From: Micropterus salmoides
Lineage: Eukaryota; Chordata; Actinopteri; Centrarchiformes; Centrarchidae
Direction of reading: 5' to 3'
Assembly (NCBI RefSeq): GCF_014851395.1
Contig: NW_024041373.1
Coordinates: forward strand, 24,725,193 to 24,789,192
Length of the DNA stretch: 64,000 bases
The position numbers were made by a program, and so were the translations under genes. The stretch's first letter is position 1. Every line of letters begins with the position of its first letter. Positions 1 through 12,129 of the stretch are shown here, one piece after another. The notes beneath the pieces are model-generated. The model saw nothing but the letters and a program-made list of their open reading frames with translations, did no database searches and had not been told where the DNA came from.

Positions 1-188
1 GGACAGCAGATTCAGCACGGTGGCGGACATCGATGGAGGTGTGTGTCCAGCGAAATCTGTGTCCATGTGTGTACATGTATGACGTTAGGACAGATTTGAG
101 TGCATGAAAGACGTCGGAGTGCTTGTGTGCTGTGTTGACTGATGGCTGACCGTCCAAGTTCTTGTGAGCTTTCACCTCATTTTATAGT

Positions 189-215
189 ACACACACACAC
201 ACACACACACACACA
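189..215. repeat. (AC)n microsatellite
   Basis: Perfect dinucleotide array in EHBP1 intron 4. Confidence 0.95.
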
Positions 216-1848
216 ACAAAATCTCTTTCAATTTGTCACTTTGAAAGCAAGAACATATCCTCTGGCAAGTACAAACTGATAACAATACTGGATTTTAGTC
301 ATAGAACAGTGTGAAACAGCATTAAAAAGTGCTTTAGATGCAAACTAGAGAGGGAAAACATTAACTGTCTTCCCAGGAATCCTCTCCGACCATTTACACT
401 CAGTTCGTCCACTAAATTCCTATTTAAGCCTCTGTTTTAAAGGTAGGAACACCTCTAGACACTATGCATGCAACTAAAACAATGATAGATTTTCATGAAA
501 TTGCATTATCATCCCATTCCTGACTCTATTCTCCTCCCAACTTGTTTTAGCATCACTACCAGATAACAGAGGGTGCTAAGAAGCTCAAAGGTTTGGTTGA
601 TAAAACATGCAGCAAGATCTCAGTCAAGAACTATATTTCACGAGATATCAAATGATGATTTCCAGGTAAAGACAACAAGGATTTTGTGAGGAATCTCAAT
701 TCTCACTTTAAGGATCTGTTTGTTTTTGCTGTTTTAGGCAGACTGTTGAGATCTGACAGAGCTATGATAGGGCCCTAATCCAGAGCAAAGCTGATTTGCG
801 TAAGGGGGAGGGTGGTGTTAAGATGGCCTGTGACAAGAAACAATTGCTCCAAGTGAGAGTCTGCTTCTCTCCCACCCTGCTCCATGACAAAGGTGTACTC
901 TCCATGCTAAGTGACAAATCTGGGGAGACAAAGAGCATTAGCAGGGTGATGCTCTGCTTCAGTGCCCCTGATTGTGGCCAACTCAAAGAATCTAATATGG
1001 ATTTTAAAAAGAGGAGAGGGAGAGATTAGAATGAAAGAGAAACAATGAACACCTTCTACCAAGGGGGAATTAGTGGAGGGATTGGATAAGGAGCTGGTGT
1101 GCCTCAGTGTGTGTGTATGTGTGCGCATGGGTGAGCGCTTGTTCTTTGAAATTCTTGTTCCACGAAAGAACAATAGGGTTCCCCAATTCTTGTGTGCATC
1201 TACACAAACAGCTTCCCCCTCATATCTAAATGTGTATGTTGCAGATGAGCCATTTAGTCTATGATCTTTCTCAGAGTGATTTAGTAACAGTGAAACAAGA
1301 GAATAACCTTTAATTTTCAGATTCATACATGACTCATAACCAATAAGCATTAAAGGGGGTGCAAGGGTCTGCAGGCATTCTACTCCTGTCAACTGATAAG
1401 ACAAGCATTGCCTTAAGACATTTTAAAAAAGAGAAGCTAAATACAGTGCAAATGTTGCGGATTTTGTGTTTTTCTGTGACGAAGTCATCGTTTTACCTTT
1501 GCTTAAAAAACGTTTCTAAGCATATTTTGACAAATCCGATATGAGCAGCTCTCTCATGGTGGGACTGTGTCTTTTGCCACTACACCCATGGGTGTACAAT
1601 GCATTTACTGCAAATCACTTTGAGTTCCTGACCCCATTCTCTCTAGGTGTGGTACTCCAAGTACAGATTTATATCCCAAACAGAGACAGAGACATGTTTG
1701 GGGATCAGTCTAACTGTCAGTGGCTGGCTTAGCACTGGCATCAGAGCACATCACAAGACCCTATTCATTGCCACTTAGCAGAACAGTCGCCTCATTTTGC
1801 CAGAAACTGTGTGTGTGTTTGTGTGCTCACTCCCTAAAATGCATATAC

Positions 1849-1850
<2 letters not shown>

Positions 1851-1882
<32 letters not shown>
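1851..1882. repeat. (CA)16 microsatellite
   Basis: Perfect CA array, preceded by an imperfect GTGTGTGT stretch at about 1809-1826 that could pair with it. Confidence 0.95.
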
Positions 1883-1888
<6 letters not shown>

Positions 1889-3308
1889 GTGAGCGGATCT
1901 TAAGGAGATAATGTCGCCCTACACACAAGTTTAACCTAAGTTCATCATAAACTCTCTCAGCTTGCACACACAAATTCTTTCGCGGCCAACACCCACACAT
2001 ATATATACGGAGCGAGCAACCCACACATGCAGGCCCAGCGGGTCAAGCTTGTGGATAAACAGGGGGATTTGCAGACAGGCAGTGTTTTGCGGGCCACACA
2101 GGCCTGTCTCCATCGCGAGCAGCCATCTTAAGTCGCATGGAGGAACAATAAATAACCAAGAGACGGAGATTATTAACAGTTCCACTGTTGTTGTCGTCCA
2201 ATCACGCATCAGAACTGTCTGACCACCCATCATCGCCACGTAAGACATGACACCAAAAACAAGGTGAGATGAGGATGAAGACGGGGACGAAGAGCCTGAT
2301 TGGACTAGGCTGAGGAAGAGGGCAAGTGACAGGATGTGAAGCCATGAAGTGACAGAGGACGACCTCGGATTTAACTGATAACAGAGGGTGTGGCAATCCA
2401 CAACGCACAACTCCGTGATCTCACGACTTCTCAGAAGTTATTTTAAAAAAAACAGAAGACCGAGAGACATGGACTGTGGAAAATGGCAGCATAATAGGAA
2501 AGAAATGATTCAAGCCAACTTTTTTTGTTTATGTTCTGCACTTTGAGTGCTCACCTGCAGCCCCTCAATGTGTGGTTGCATATCAGGTTTTGCATACACA
2601 CACACACACACTGAACGATTTAATAAGTGGCAAGGTGTTTACAAGTCAGTCAACAACTAACACCCCTTGAACAAACAGCATTTCAGTCAACCTCTTTCCT
2701 TACTACTCCCTCACCACATCTTTTCTCCCAGCCTCTCCTCTCCTCCCCGCTGTTTCAAGGGCTCATTTTACACCAACCCCTCCACAAAAAAACAACAAAA
2801 AAAACCCTGATACAGTAGACACCTTTGCTGAACCTTGCCAGCCTGGGTTTGTAGGTGAATGTGTGTGTGGGTATTGAATGCTCAGATGTGTGTGAGTCAG
2901 CGTGTGTGTCTTCTGGGTCAGCGTGGGGACAAGAAGCAGTAATGAGAGAGGAGGTACAGCCTGTTTTCTAGACTGGCACAAGCCTCTACACGGTGAGCTG
3001 GCAGCCTCTGCAGGGCCCACACAGGCTTGGCCTGGGAAAACAGCGATCACCATACTGTAACAGAAATTGGCTTCTTTTGAGTCAATATACTATTAAGTCC
3101 CTGACATTTTCATTGTAATACATGTTGTTTTCTGTAATTTTAAACTTCTACTGATAGTTGACCTTCGTGAGTTATACATTTAAGCAATAAAAGTTGCCAC
3201 CTGGAATTGAACCACAGACATTGAGATTATGTGACGTGTCAAAAACCTCTTGAATATGAGGATGTCCAAGATTTGCAGTTTTAAACACTCAGTTCGAGTT
3301 AGGTCTTA

Positions 3309-3994
3309 GGCCCCATTCACACTACTCCATTTTAGTTTACAAACAGATAATTAAAATGAATACATTCTCCACCCACACCAGCATTTGAGTTGATCTCCGT
3401 CTACATTAAAACGACTGAAAACGCACATCTAGAGGCCGTTCACGTACAACGGGCATGTGCGTGCCGGTGTAGACATGAAGCAGATGGTCTATGCCGTAGT
3501 TACAGAAGATCTGGCAAAAAAATAAAGTAATATGAAGAATCAAACCAGATTTTTTTTTTTGCATGTACCAATAACGAGATGGGACTGTTACTGAATGTAA
3601 CACGGGAATGTGGCAGTGGAAAACAGACTGGGAGTCGTCGCAAAGTAAACGGCAACATACACAGTACAAGTGTAGGCAGATAAGTGTTGAATACTGAATA
3701 TTTTAATAAAAATACCAAGTCAAAAACTGTCAGTAGCACCGTGTGTCTGCTTTGCATGACTTATAAGACCAAATCAGAGAGCCGAGCGCAAGCGTCTGCA
3801 TAATTGTTTCTAAAGTCCTCCGTTTTCAACTGTCTTCACTAAAACGCCCTCTGGAGTTTCAAAACGAAAAACGGGGTCAGCAAGCCTTTCCAAACGTTTT
3901 AGGTATTTGTTTTTGCCGTTAGGCTGGACGGGAGGTGCAAACGTAGCAAAAGGTCTCCATTTTAAAACCAAAACGCAGTATTGTGGATGGGGCC
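3309..3994. mobile_element. Non-autonomous inverted-repeat DNA transposon, TTA target duplication
   Basis: The left end reads GGCCCCATTCACACTAC and the right end, reverse-complemented, GGCCCCATCCACAATAC. The direct repeat TTA flanks both sides (3306-3308 and 3995-3997). A 3-bp TTA/TAA duplication is the PIF/Harbinger signature, but the family is not certain. The 686-bp interior has no transposase frame. Subterminal sequence on both sides is rich in AAACG motifs. Confidence 0.75.
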
Positions 3995-4518
3995 TTACCA
4001 TAGAAAAATGCCATGGCACGCAGATAGCGATGTGTTTTTCCCATTTGATATACATAAAAGAACTGTTCAGTCAGCCTGAGTGGCGTCTAACCACCACAAA
4101 TAAACAGACAATGGAAAGCAGGACACCTACAGGTAAACCTCATTAAACCAGTACTGTAATTAGTTTTCTACCAATCACAATATCTCACCTCGTTTTGGCC
4201 TCGTAAAGTAGCAGTCTTCTTTTGTGCGTCAAGTGTATATTTCACAGTGGTGAGATGCATCATGATCATCACCATCCATTTAAGTTTTGTCAAAATAATA
4301 AACACGGTGTGAGCCGCAGTTTGTAAAATCAACATCTCGAGTCAAAACAAACACACATATCATTGGAAGGACACACAGGTGGGTATACGGATATTTCCCA
4401 GGTGACACGTGTGTTTTGATGTTTATTTTGGGGTCAAACGTCACACTGTATGAGGCAAAACAAAAACCTGTTTGGGCCAGTTTAGACTCTGCATGAGTGT
4501 GTATGGGCTACAAATGAA

Positions 4519-4544
4519 TGTGTGTGTGTGTGTGTGTGTGTGTG
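4519..4544. repeat. (TG)n microsatellite
   Basis: Perfect TG array running into GAGAGA, with further scattered TG-rich sequence to 4690. Confidence 0.95.
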
Positions 4545-5007
4545 AGAGATAGGGTGCAAGTCTGTCTGAGATTATATTATACTGTATGTGTACACATGTT
4601 GCGAGCCTGTGTGTGCCTATGTGTATATATATATGAAAGAGAGACACTGTGTGTAGGTTATAGTGTACATTTGACTGTGTGTGTTCGCTGCAGTGTCTGG
4701 TGACATCTGCTGCGTTGTTGGCTAGGAGCGGAGCACAGTGGGCTGCAGGAGCCTCAGACTAAGGAGATGAAAGCCGAGGTCACAACCTGGACCAGTGGGA
4801 CAAGACACACTTGCTCACACAACACACAAATACAAAGTCACACATGCAAACCTAAGGACATACACACGGACTGTATGCATATGGAACGCACACACACAGC
4901 ATGCGGGGGGCATACAAGAACACAAGGACGAAAGACTAAAGAATAAACAGGGCAAAGATAAATCAGTTAAGCAGACAAAAAAATACGAAGAGACACTAAA
5001 TACAAAG

Positions 5008-5009
<2 letters not shown>

Positions 5010-5048
<39 letters not shown>
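5010..5048. repeat. (CA)n microsatellite
   Basis: Perfect array of about 19 units. A second array lies 120 bp downstream. Confidence 0.95.
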
Positions 5049-5050
<2 letters not shown>

Positions 5051-5163
5051 GAGAAAAAACAGACGGTATGAAATAGATGATGCAAGCACAAAAGCAGAGC
5101 CCCACATCATCAGGGGCAACAGTTTAATCAGTTTAATTAACAAACACATGCATGTATGCATGT

Positions 5164-5169
<6 letters not shown>

Positions 5170-5202
<33 letters not shown>
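5170..5202. repeat. (CA)n microsatellite
   Basis: Perfect array of about 16 units, closely following the array at 5010. Confidence 0.95.
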
Positions 5203-5205
<3 letters not shown>

Positions 5206-5379
5206 GACAGGGTGTGTGCCAAGTGATAGTGTGCCAAAAGCTGTTGTTGTTGTGCGTCTGTTGTATGTGAGTGTATAAATGTGTGGGCTAGAAGAGACAT
5301 GAATAAATTTATTTAAGGTTCAGCTGCAAAAAGGGATACTTTTTAATACTGATATACAGTATATGTAGATTATTTTATC

Positions 5380-5600
5380 ATTTAGCGAATTAATCTTTCA
5401 ATTTATAAAATATCAGAAAATAATGGAAATGCCCCAGCACTAGTTCCTCAGGTAGCTCAGGTAACATCCTATGGTTTTTATTTTGTCTGAACCAAATATA
5501 TTTAATTTACAATGATATAAAGCAGAGAAAAGCAGCAGATTCTCACATCTGAGAAGCTGGATTATAGACTAATCAATTCTGTTAATCATGAATCATCAAG
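5380..5600. repeat. Interspersed repeat related to 50955-51190
   Basis: Motifs in order are GAATTAATCTTTCAATTTAT, ATATCAGAAAATAATGG, TTGTCTGAACCAAATATATTT, AGCAGAAAATTCTCAC-like and GAAGCTGGATTATAGA. These match a common teleost repeat whose typical form carries AATGTCAGAAAATGGTGA. Both ends are diffuse. Confidence 0.45.
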
Positions 5601-5608
5601 TAATTGTA

Positions 5609-5640
<32 letters not shown>

Positions 5641-5641
5641 A
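5609..5641. repeat. Compound (CT)n(CA)n microsatellite
   Basis: About seven CT units change directly to about ten CA units. Confidence 0.95.
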
Positions 5642-6779
5642 AATAAAGAATACAAATATACAGTCTCCCAAATGGCCACCACACACATTCAGACACAGAT
5701 ACAGTCACATACAAATAGGACACCTGCACAAAGACGTAGTTACAGACACACAAACACACACACCTCATGGTGGTGGTAGCAGTTAGTCAGCAGACCAGCC
5801 ATGTGATGGGGTGGTGTGGTGTGGATTAGGGGCCAGTAAGCCTATTAGGGCGACAGGAGGGACCACCCGGCCTCCACAGCCACCTACAACCCACTAACAC
5901 ACACACAAACCTGGCACCCAAATAGTTCTCCAGACACAGGGACAATTTCTCACCAACACACACACAATTTCACATAGTAAGATAGAGATACACACACTAT
6001 ATAACCACTGATGTGCTTTTTGCTGTGAGCTTAATTGTGTGGAGTAATTTACTGTATAATGTTGCAGAATATGTGTGTCTCTCATCATATTGTTATTCAG
6101 CCTAAAATACTGAATGTGCTTCAATGAACAAAACTACATACATGTTGGCTGCATAGAGGCAGAAAACGGCAGCATTCAGAGTTGTAATAGATATGTGTGT
6201 GCGCCTCTAGTGCTTATTTACTATGTGTTAGTGGTTGTGTGTGTGTACCCGAACAGGCAGGGAGTGCAGGCATAGGGGGTAATCGCCAGCATCTGTTGCC
6301 TCTCCTCAGGGCGATTAATTAGATTAAATTAATTTGGAAAGCGTGTGTGAATGTGTGAGCCGATACTAAGGACCCCCCACCCTTCCTACAATGACACACA
6401 CACACAGTAATTTACATCATTCCAGCTTTGAACTATAAAGCATATTTTATTTATATTAGTACTGTAAGCACACACGAACAACATGAGCAAACACACACGC
6501 TCTTCTTTCTGACAATAAATTAGGCCTTTTCATTTCCCAAACTATTTAAGAAATGGAAAACGAGCAAAGGTGAAAACTTTGGAGACACACGCGTGCACAC
6601 GAGCGCAAATTAATCCCAATTTGTCGTCCTCGGTACGAGAGAAACTTTTGGGATTTCATACTTCATACCAGCTTTTGTCACCTTTGCGTGAATAGCCGAG
6701 GTCTGAAATAATTGTGTTTTTCTTCCCCGAGGCCCAGTCAGCGCTCACAAGCCACTGGCCTACGTAATGTGTTCCAGAC

Positions 6780-6819
6780 GGGGGGGGGGGGGAACCACGG
6801 CTATGACTACAATACAGAG

Positions 6820-6861
<42 letters not shown>
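6780..6861. repeat. Poly(G)13 followed by (GT)20
   Basis: A 13-base G run (6780-6792) is followed 30 bp later by a perfect 40-bp GT array (6822-6861), the longest pure GT array in the window along with those at 24184 and 5010. Confidence 0.95.
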
Positions 6862-6864
<3 letters not shown>

Positions 6865-7349
6865 GGTAGGTCGGCTTGTGTGGGTGTGTGAGTGGGTGAG
6901 TGTCAGTATGTGACAGTGTGTGACTGTATGAGTGTGTGTAAGTGGGAGGTATGTGGCATGGAAATGGCCTTAATGGAGTTGGATGAGGTCCACAATAGAC
7001 AGGACATCACCTCAGAGAGAGGAATAAAAGAGAGAAAGAAACAGAGAAGGAAAGAGATAGAAGGGGGAGAAGAAGGCTGTAACAACATGGCCAAAGTGTT
7101 ACAGAATATATGCTGCATTTAAACAGAGTTATTTTTTCCAAATGTAATGACTTAAAAAGTGTCCGCGCACCCCTTAATTTGGATGTAAAAACATTACATG
7201 TAAGTAGTAGAAGAAGAAGATATACTTTGGGGAAACTCAATGTTTTCACTCTGTTATTATGTTAGTATACACACAGGTCTGAAATACACACATGCACAAA
7301 CACAACCCATAACAACACACGGAGAGATGTCAGAGTGAGAGGGGTGCCA

Positions 7350-7524
7350 GTCAGTGCGGCGCCCCGAGCAGTTGGGGGCTCAGGAGCTTGCTCAAGGCCT
7401 CCTTCGGCAGTGCCCAGGTGGTGAACTGGCACCTCTCCAGCTACCAGTCCACGCTCCGCAACTCTGGTCCGAGCTGGATTCGAACCGGCGACCTAATCCT
7501 TACAGACTGAGCTACTGCTGCACT
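7350..7524 (-). mobile_element. tRNA-derived SINE, minus orientation
   Basis: Reverse-complemented, the head reads GCAGTAGCTCAGTCTGTAAGG (box A, about 7498-7514) and GGTTCGAATCC (box B, 7477-7487), an RNA polymerase III internal promoter of tRNA type. The body carries the AGGTGCCAGTTCACC-like and GAGCAAGC-like segments and the GCGCC motif typical of a common teleost SINE. The 3' tail is lost. It is not a tRNA gene, because no cloverleaf 3' half follows box B. Confidence 0.75.
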
Positions 7525-7954
7525 CCAAATAAGACTACATCAACAGTCTTCGGTGAGGATCAGTATTCTCCAGCTTTTCTAACCTTTCTGCATGGGTGTG
7601 GGACAAACCCGTTTCCCTTTATGCAGCAGAAAAACATGGTCACCCTAAATGGAGTGATTGTGAAGAAGTATTAAAAATGCCACGAGTCCTTAAAGTGGCA
7701 ATTTCAAAATCGATATTTAAAATGTGCAGCAGACAGGCTGTCAAACAGCATGAGCGGTTATTTGGCAGAGCAGCCATAGATTTGGAAATTCCTTCTTTTC
7801 TGAGTGACATTGATGTAATGTGAGTGAAAGAGGTGAAGTATGACTTGGAGGGAGCGAGATGGGGGAGGAGCAGGGAGAGAGGGCCTTGGAGTGTGTATCA
7901 CTGTATATTCAATGTATTCAGACATGATATCTTCTCACTTTAAATACAACAGCC

Positions 7955-7990
7955 GTGTGTGTGTGTGTGTGTGTGCGTGCGTGCGTGCGC
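7955..7990. repeat. Compound (GT)n(GCGT)n microsatellite
   Basis: About ten GT units grade into GTGC/GCGT units. An alternating purine-pyrimidine run that favours Z-DNA. Confidence 0.9.
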
Positions 7991-8127
7991 AGACGCGCTG
8001 TGTGTTATTTAAATCCTTTCACGAAGCTTTGAAGATGAGGGAAGTTGGTCATCTCCAGCTTTGGTTGATATGCTAACGCAGAGAGAATACGCAAAGACAT
8101 ACATACACATATTAACCCCCCCTCATG

Positions 8128-8129
<2 letters not shown>

Positions 8130-8158
<29 letters not shown>
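8130..8158. repeat. Compound (TC)n(AC)n microsatellite
   Basis: Short TC array passing into about eleven AC units. Confidence 0.9.
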
Positions 8159-9024
8159 CCAGTCAGCACAATGCCTTCAAATATAGCCATCCAATCTTTT
8201 GACTCTCAATTTGCCCACCTTTTTGATAATACGGGCCCATTTGAAAAAGGGTGAAAGGCAAGGGTAGCATGCAATTTAGAGATACTACTGTGTAGCCATT
8301 TTCAGCCCGCCACCTCTCACTCTCTCTCTCCGTCGCTTTCTCTTATTCGCCCTCTCCCTCTCTCCCCCCATCTTTTGATTATGCGATTCGCCTTGGCAGA
8401 CGAACAAATAGAGGAGAGAAAAAGGTAGTGTTTGACACTGCCATTTTCAATGACAAAATACAATCTAACCACGGCCAGTAATTCGACGGGGAGGGATTAG
8501 CGCAGTGCGAGGTTGGGCCCCCAGATTAAGACGAAGCCACAGCGCGGGGATCTTGAATTTCATCATCTCCGGCGCTCAGGCACAATGGCGTATTCTTCCC
8601 CTTTCTCCTCTGCCGTCTGATGAGGGGTCAGGAGAACTCACCTCTCCTCTTCCTCTGTTCCTCCTCCTCAGAGCAGCGCTCACTACCGCATTCATTCATC
8701 CCTCCTGACTTTATATTAGCTTAGACGCCTGAAAGGTGAAGGTGGGGGATCGGAACTGTCTATACACTCATGCACACACATGCAAAGTCAAAAGAAAATA
8801 TGAGAGGACATTTGCAAATATTTAGTGCGTTTGGATAACGTTAGACCTTTCCTCACACATACATCAGTACAGACATACAGGCACAGGCAGCCACACACAG
8901 ATATTCCTATTCCTAATGACACACATACACAGACAAACACAAACACACAGGTGACATAAGGGGGTGATCCAACAGGATCAACGAAGAATGTTTGAAAAAG
9001 GGTTTTCACAGATCTTAGGGTAGA

Positions 9025-9038
9025 CTGCCCTCTTGTGG
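9025..9038 (-). promoter_or_regulatory. CTCF-like motif
   Basis: Minus strand CCACAAGAGGGCAG, a close match to the core CTCF consensus (CCASYAG-RKGGC type). Single motif, occupancy unknown. Confidence 0.35.
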
Positions 9039-10710
9039 TCAATTTAAATAATGTTGTTCAGCTCTGTTGGGAACCAGCAGCATAATACAATAAATCTTTG
9101 AAATCAAAAGGCTTGGTTCAGGCTTTCTGAAAGTTTCAGACATAAAATGAGTCATGAACGAAACTTTGTGGGTTTTATGTAAAAGCTTCTGTAAAGATTT
9201 CCTAAAAGCAGCATGTAAATGCAACATTAAAAACCAGGACAAAACCACAGCAGTATGAGGACGTGTCCCAGACAAATTGGTCCTCAAGGATGAAGCTACA
9301 GTACGTGTTGTTTTGAAGTGCAATCATGTGATAAGGAAAAATAGTACAACTTATTTCTAAATCTTCCATTAATGAATCTGTCTGATGTTTACAAGGGTTT
9401 TGTTACTATTCTTCATTTTTTTTTTGGTATTTAGCATACGCAGAGAAGCTTCAAAAGACTGTAATCAAACAAACACTGAGCCGAAACTGCTAGATTTCAA
9501 CATTTTAAAAAAACGTAGAGACGAAGAGGTCAACACTCTGAGATATTTGGATTTTTAACAAGATCCACAGGGTTTGAAGGCCAAAGTCTTTTATTGAAAT
9601 GACTAAAACTGGTTCCAAAAAAAACCTACTACTAAAAATGTACACCAGCATTTGCTTGCCGATTATTATTTTTAAACAAGTTAATAAGAACACAATATCA
9701 TTTACATTCACATATCATTTACTTTTGCCATCCCTTTATCATTGCCCTCCCTCCACATTGGAGTGTATGAGGGTATAAAGTTGCATTCTCCCTCCCTCGC
9801 TCTCCTCTGTGCTCTCCATTCCTGCTGTCAGAGGACTGGTGTGGCTTTGATCTTTCTATCATTAGTCAGGTATGCAGAGACACAGACAAACCCACAAACA
9901 TGTCTTTTTCTCTCCCTTTCTCGCTCTCTTTCTGCTCTATCCCACGCTCTGGCCAGAGAACACCGGGTGACCTGCTTGTCTTCTCAGCTTTTTATCAAAG
10001 AGAGAAAGGTAGAGCAGTTTCTGTTGTCGTTCCTTTGAGCTTGACGTGTACAGAAAGTGACAGAAGCAAAGCACCTCCCCAGGTCACCAACTCTCGGAGG
10101 TGTATCCTTGTTGATTACTAGTGATGTCCCCCTCTCTCGACAGTTTACACATCAAAGCATTTGAAAGTTGGCTAAGTATACAATAAAGATTTATTTACTT
10201 TGTCACTCTCAAATGTAATTTCATAGACTCCTTAAGACGTAAGAGCTCTTTAAAATGCTAAAAATGTGTATGACAGCTACAACTTTATAAGCTCTCTGTA
10301 AAATTTTTTCAAATGGTGTATGACATTTTTCACTTCTTACTATCACAGCAGTTTTGGCAACACATGTCAAGGCTCGCATTGACCAGAAACATGAAACTGG
10401 CTTAACGTGAAACATGTCCTTCGAATGAAACTCCCTGGAGACCTCTTTAATAAAACTGGGCTTCTTCAAAACCTTGACCAACACAACCAAATGTGAGCAC
10501 CAGACCGAGATACTTAAACACTTCAAAAGCATGCACTGAAGGACAGGACTGTCACAGGACCAGGACAAGCACCTGGGACAGCATGGACCCACCCTGTTGA
10601 AGTAAATCCCTAACGGTCAAAAACACATGGCTCTGAGGCAAATCTTGACTTCTGATCACACAGAATCATAGAGCAATAGATATTACCATTATCAATATGG
10701 CAATCAGTAG

Positions 10711-11405
10711 TAGGGATGAACTGAAATGAAAATTCTTGGCCGAAGCCGAATATAATGAAAACAATTGCAGAATACCGAACAAGTTTTTTATTACATGTGT
10801 CCATTTACTTTTAATGTACATAGGTAATATGTTTTATACTTTCTGTGAATATAATCCAATTAATCTTATTTCCATACTGTATAGACACCTTATTTTGAAA
10901 ACCGGACGTTTTCACATGTGTATCCTTGCGCTAAATTCATTAAGCCAGACCCAATTTGATAAATAATGTTGTATGTGGGTCTCGTATCGCGTCACATGAA
11001 GACTTCACAGCCTCTCTTCAGGTAGGACTCTCATACTGCAACACTTGTCTTTGTAAAGAGAGAAAATGACAGGATAAAGTTGCCAACCTGCCTGTCAGCT
11101 CGCTCTGGTCCATTTCAGTTACCATAAATGCTTGAATATGTGTGCACTCCCAGTGTAGGTGAAGGTAGCTTAATCGTCTTCTCACAAACGAGTGACAGAA
11201 ACATGACAAGCAGGTCAGGTTGTTTGTTGCCTTTTCTAAGAAGTGGATGTGCTAGGAGACAATTTGGTAGAACAGTGTCTGCAAATGGCGATTTTTGGCA
11301 TCTTTCTCGGACACTTTAAAATACATCCACACTGCCGACATGTCAACGTAATTGTTCGGTAAAATTTAATATTTATTTTTATATTTAATATTCAGTGCAT
11401 CCCTA
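10711..11405. mobile_element. hAT-type non-autonomous element, 695 bp
   Basis: The ends are TAGGGATGAACTGAA and, reverse-complemented on the right, TAGGGATGCACTGAA. The flanks ATCAGTAG and ATTAGTAG are an 8-bp target duplication with one mismatch. The left subterminal part (CTTGGCCGAAGCCGAATA) resembles ends of hAT families seen in fish. Interior positions 11010-11200 match, in inverse orientation and at roughly 70-75 percent by eye, the region 26800-26990. No intact transposase is present. Confidence 0.85.
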
Positions 11406-11456
11406 ATTAGTAGAATGATACTGAGATGTGTGGTTATGTTTACCTCCAATGTAACC

Positions 11457-11715
11457 AGTGTTGGGAGTAACATGTTACAAAAGTAACACAATTATAGCAG
11501 CGTATTGCTTTTTGCTGTAACGTAGTAATGTATTTCTAAAAAAGAACTGTAATATTATACCTGTTACAATCTTAGTAACGCGCGTTACAATGCATTTTAC
11601 CGAAATTAATTATTGGTAGTTTATTTTTTAATAATTCACCAACATTGAGAAACATTTCGGCAGCAGAGAAACAAATCCATGAGTAAAAGAGTAACGTTAT
11701 TTCCAATTGCCAGAA
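11457..11715. mobile_element. Fragment of a hAT-type repeat (GTGTTGGGAGTAAC end)
   Basis: The left edge CAGTGTTGGGAGTAACATG and the following runs of GTAAC/GTTAC are characteristic of a very abundant teleost hAT-derived repeat. The matching right end (a GTTACT...CCAACACTG motif) is not found, so the copy is truncated, near where an unrelated repeat begins at about 11770. Confidence 0.6.
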
Positions 11716-11769
11716 TCCGATGATCGAGATTGTAGGCAGGGTGCAAACTACGGGGGAGCTCGGCTCTTC

Positions 11770-12097
11770 TTAAAGGTTCAGTGTGTAATATTTCTGATGA
11801 TCTATTGACAGAAATGCAATATGAGATCCATAACTATGTTTTCAGTGGTGTATTAAGACCTTACATAATGAACCATTATGTTTTTATTACATCAGAATGA
11901 GCCATTTTTACCTACATAACCGTGGGCACCCCCCTCTATGGAGGTCGCTGTATTTTGTCGTCATGTTTCTACCAACAATAAACAAACAGTGCTAGAGAGC
12001 GCGTTTCATCATCACAGCGTTCTTCTTTTGCTTGTATAATTCCGGCAGTGTCGATGCCTGTCACTACATTGAATACACACACAGAAGAAGAGGGAAC

Positions 12098-12129
<32 letters not shown>

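Noticed and set aside
907..1404. 165-codon minus-strand open frame
   Set aside because: It crosses TG-rich sequence (giving a His-Thr repeat), has no splice-compatible structure and shows no recognisable domain. Likely chance.
1931..2410. 159-codon minus-strand open frame
   Set aside because: It is composed of low-complexity Ser/Leu-rich stretches and lies within EHBP1 intron 4, with no similarity I can name.
7477..7514. Possible tRNA gene
   Set aside because: Box A and box B are present, but the acceptor stem and 3' half are replaced by SINE body, so it is a tRNA-derived SINE.
10221..10592. 123-codon minus-strand open frame
   Set aside because: No motif, no neighbouring splice signals that extend it, and AT-rich surroundings typical of intron.
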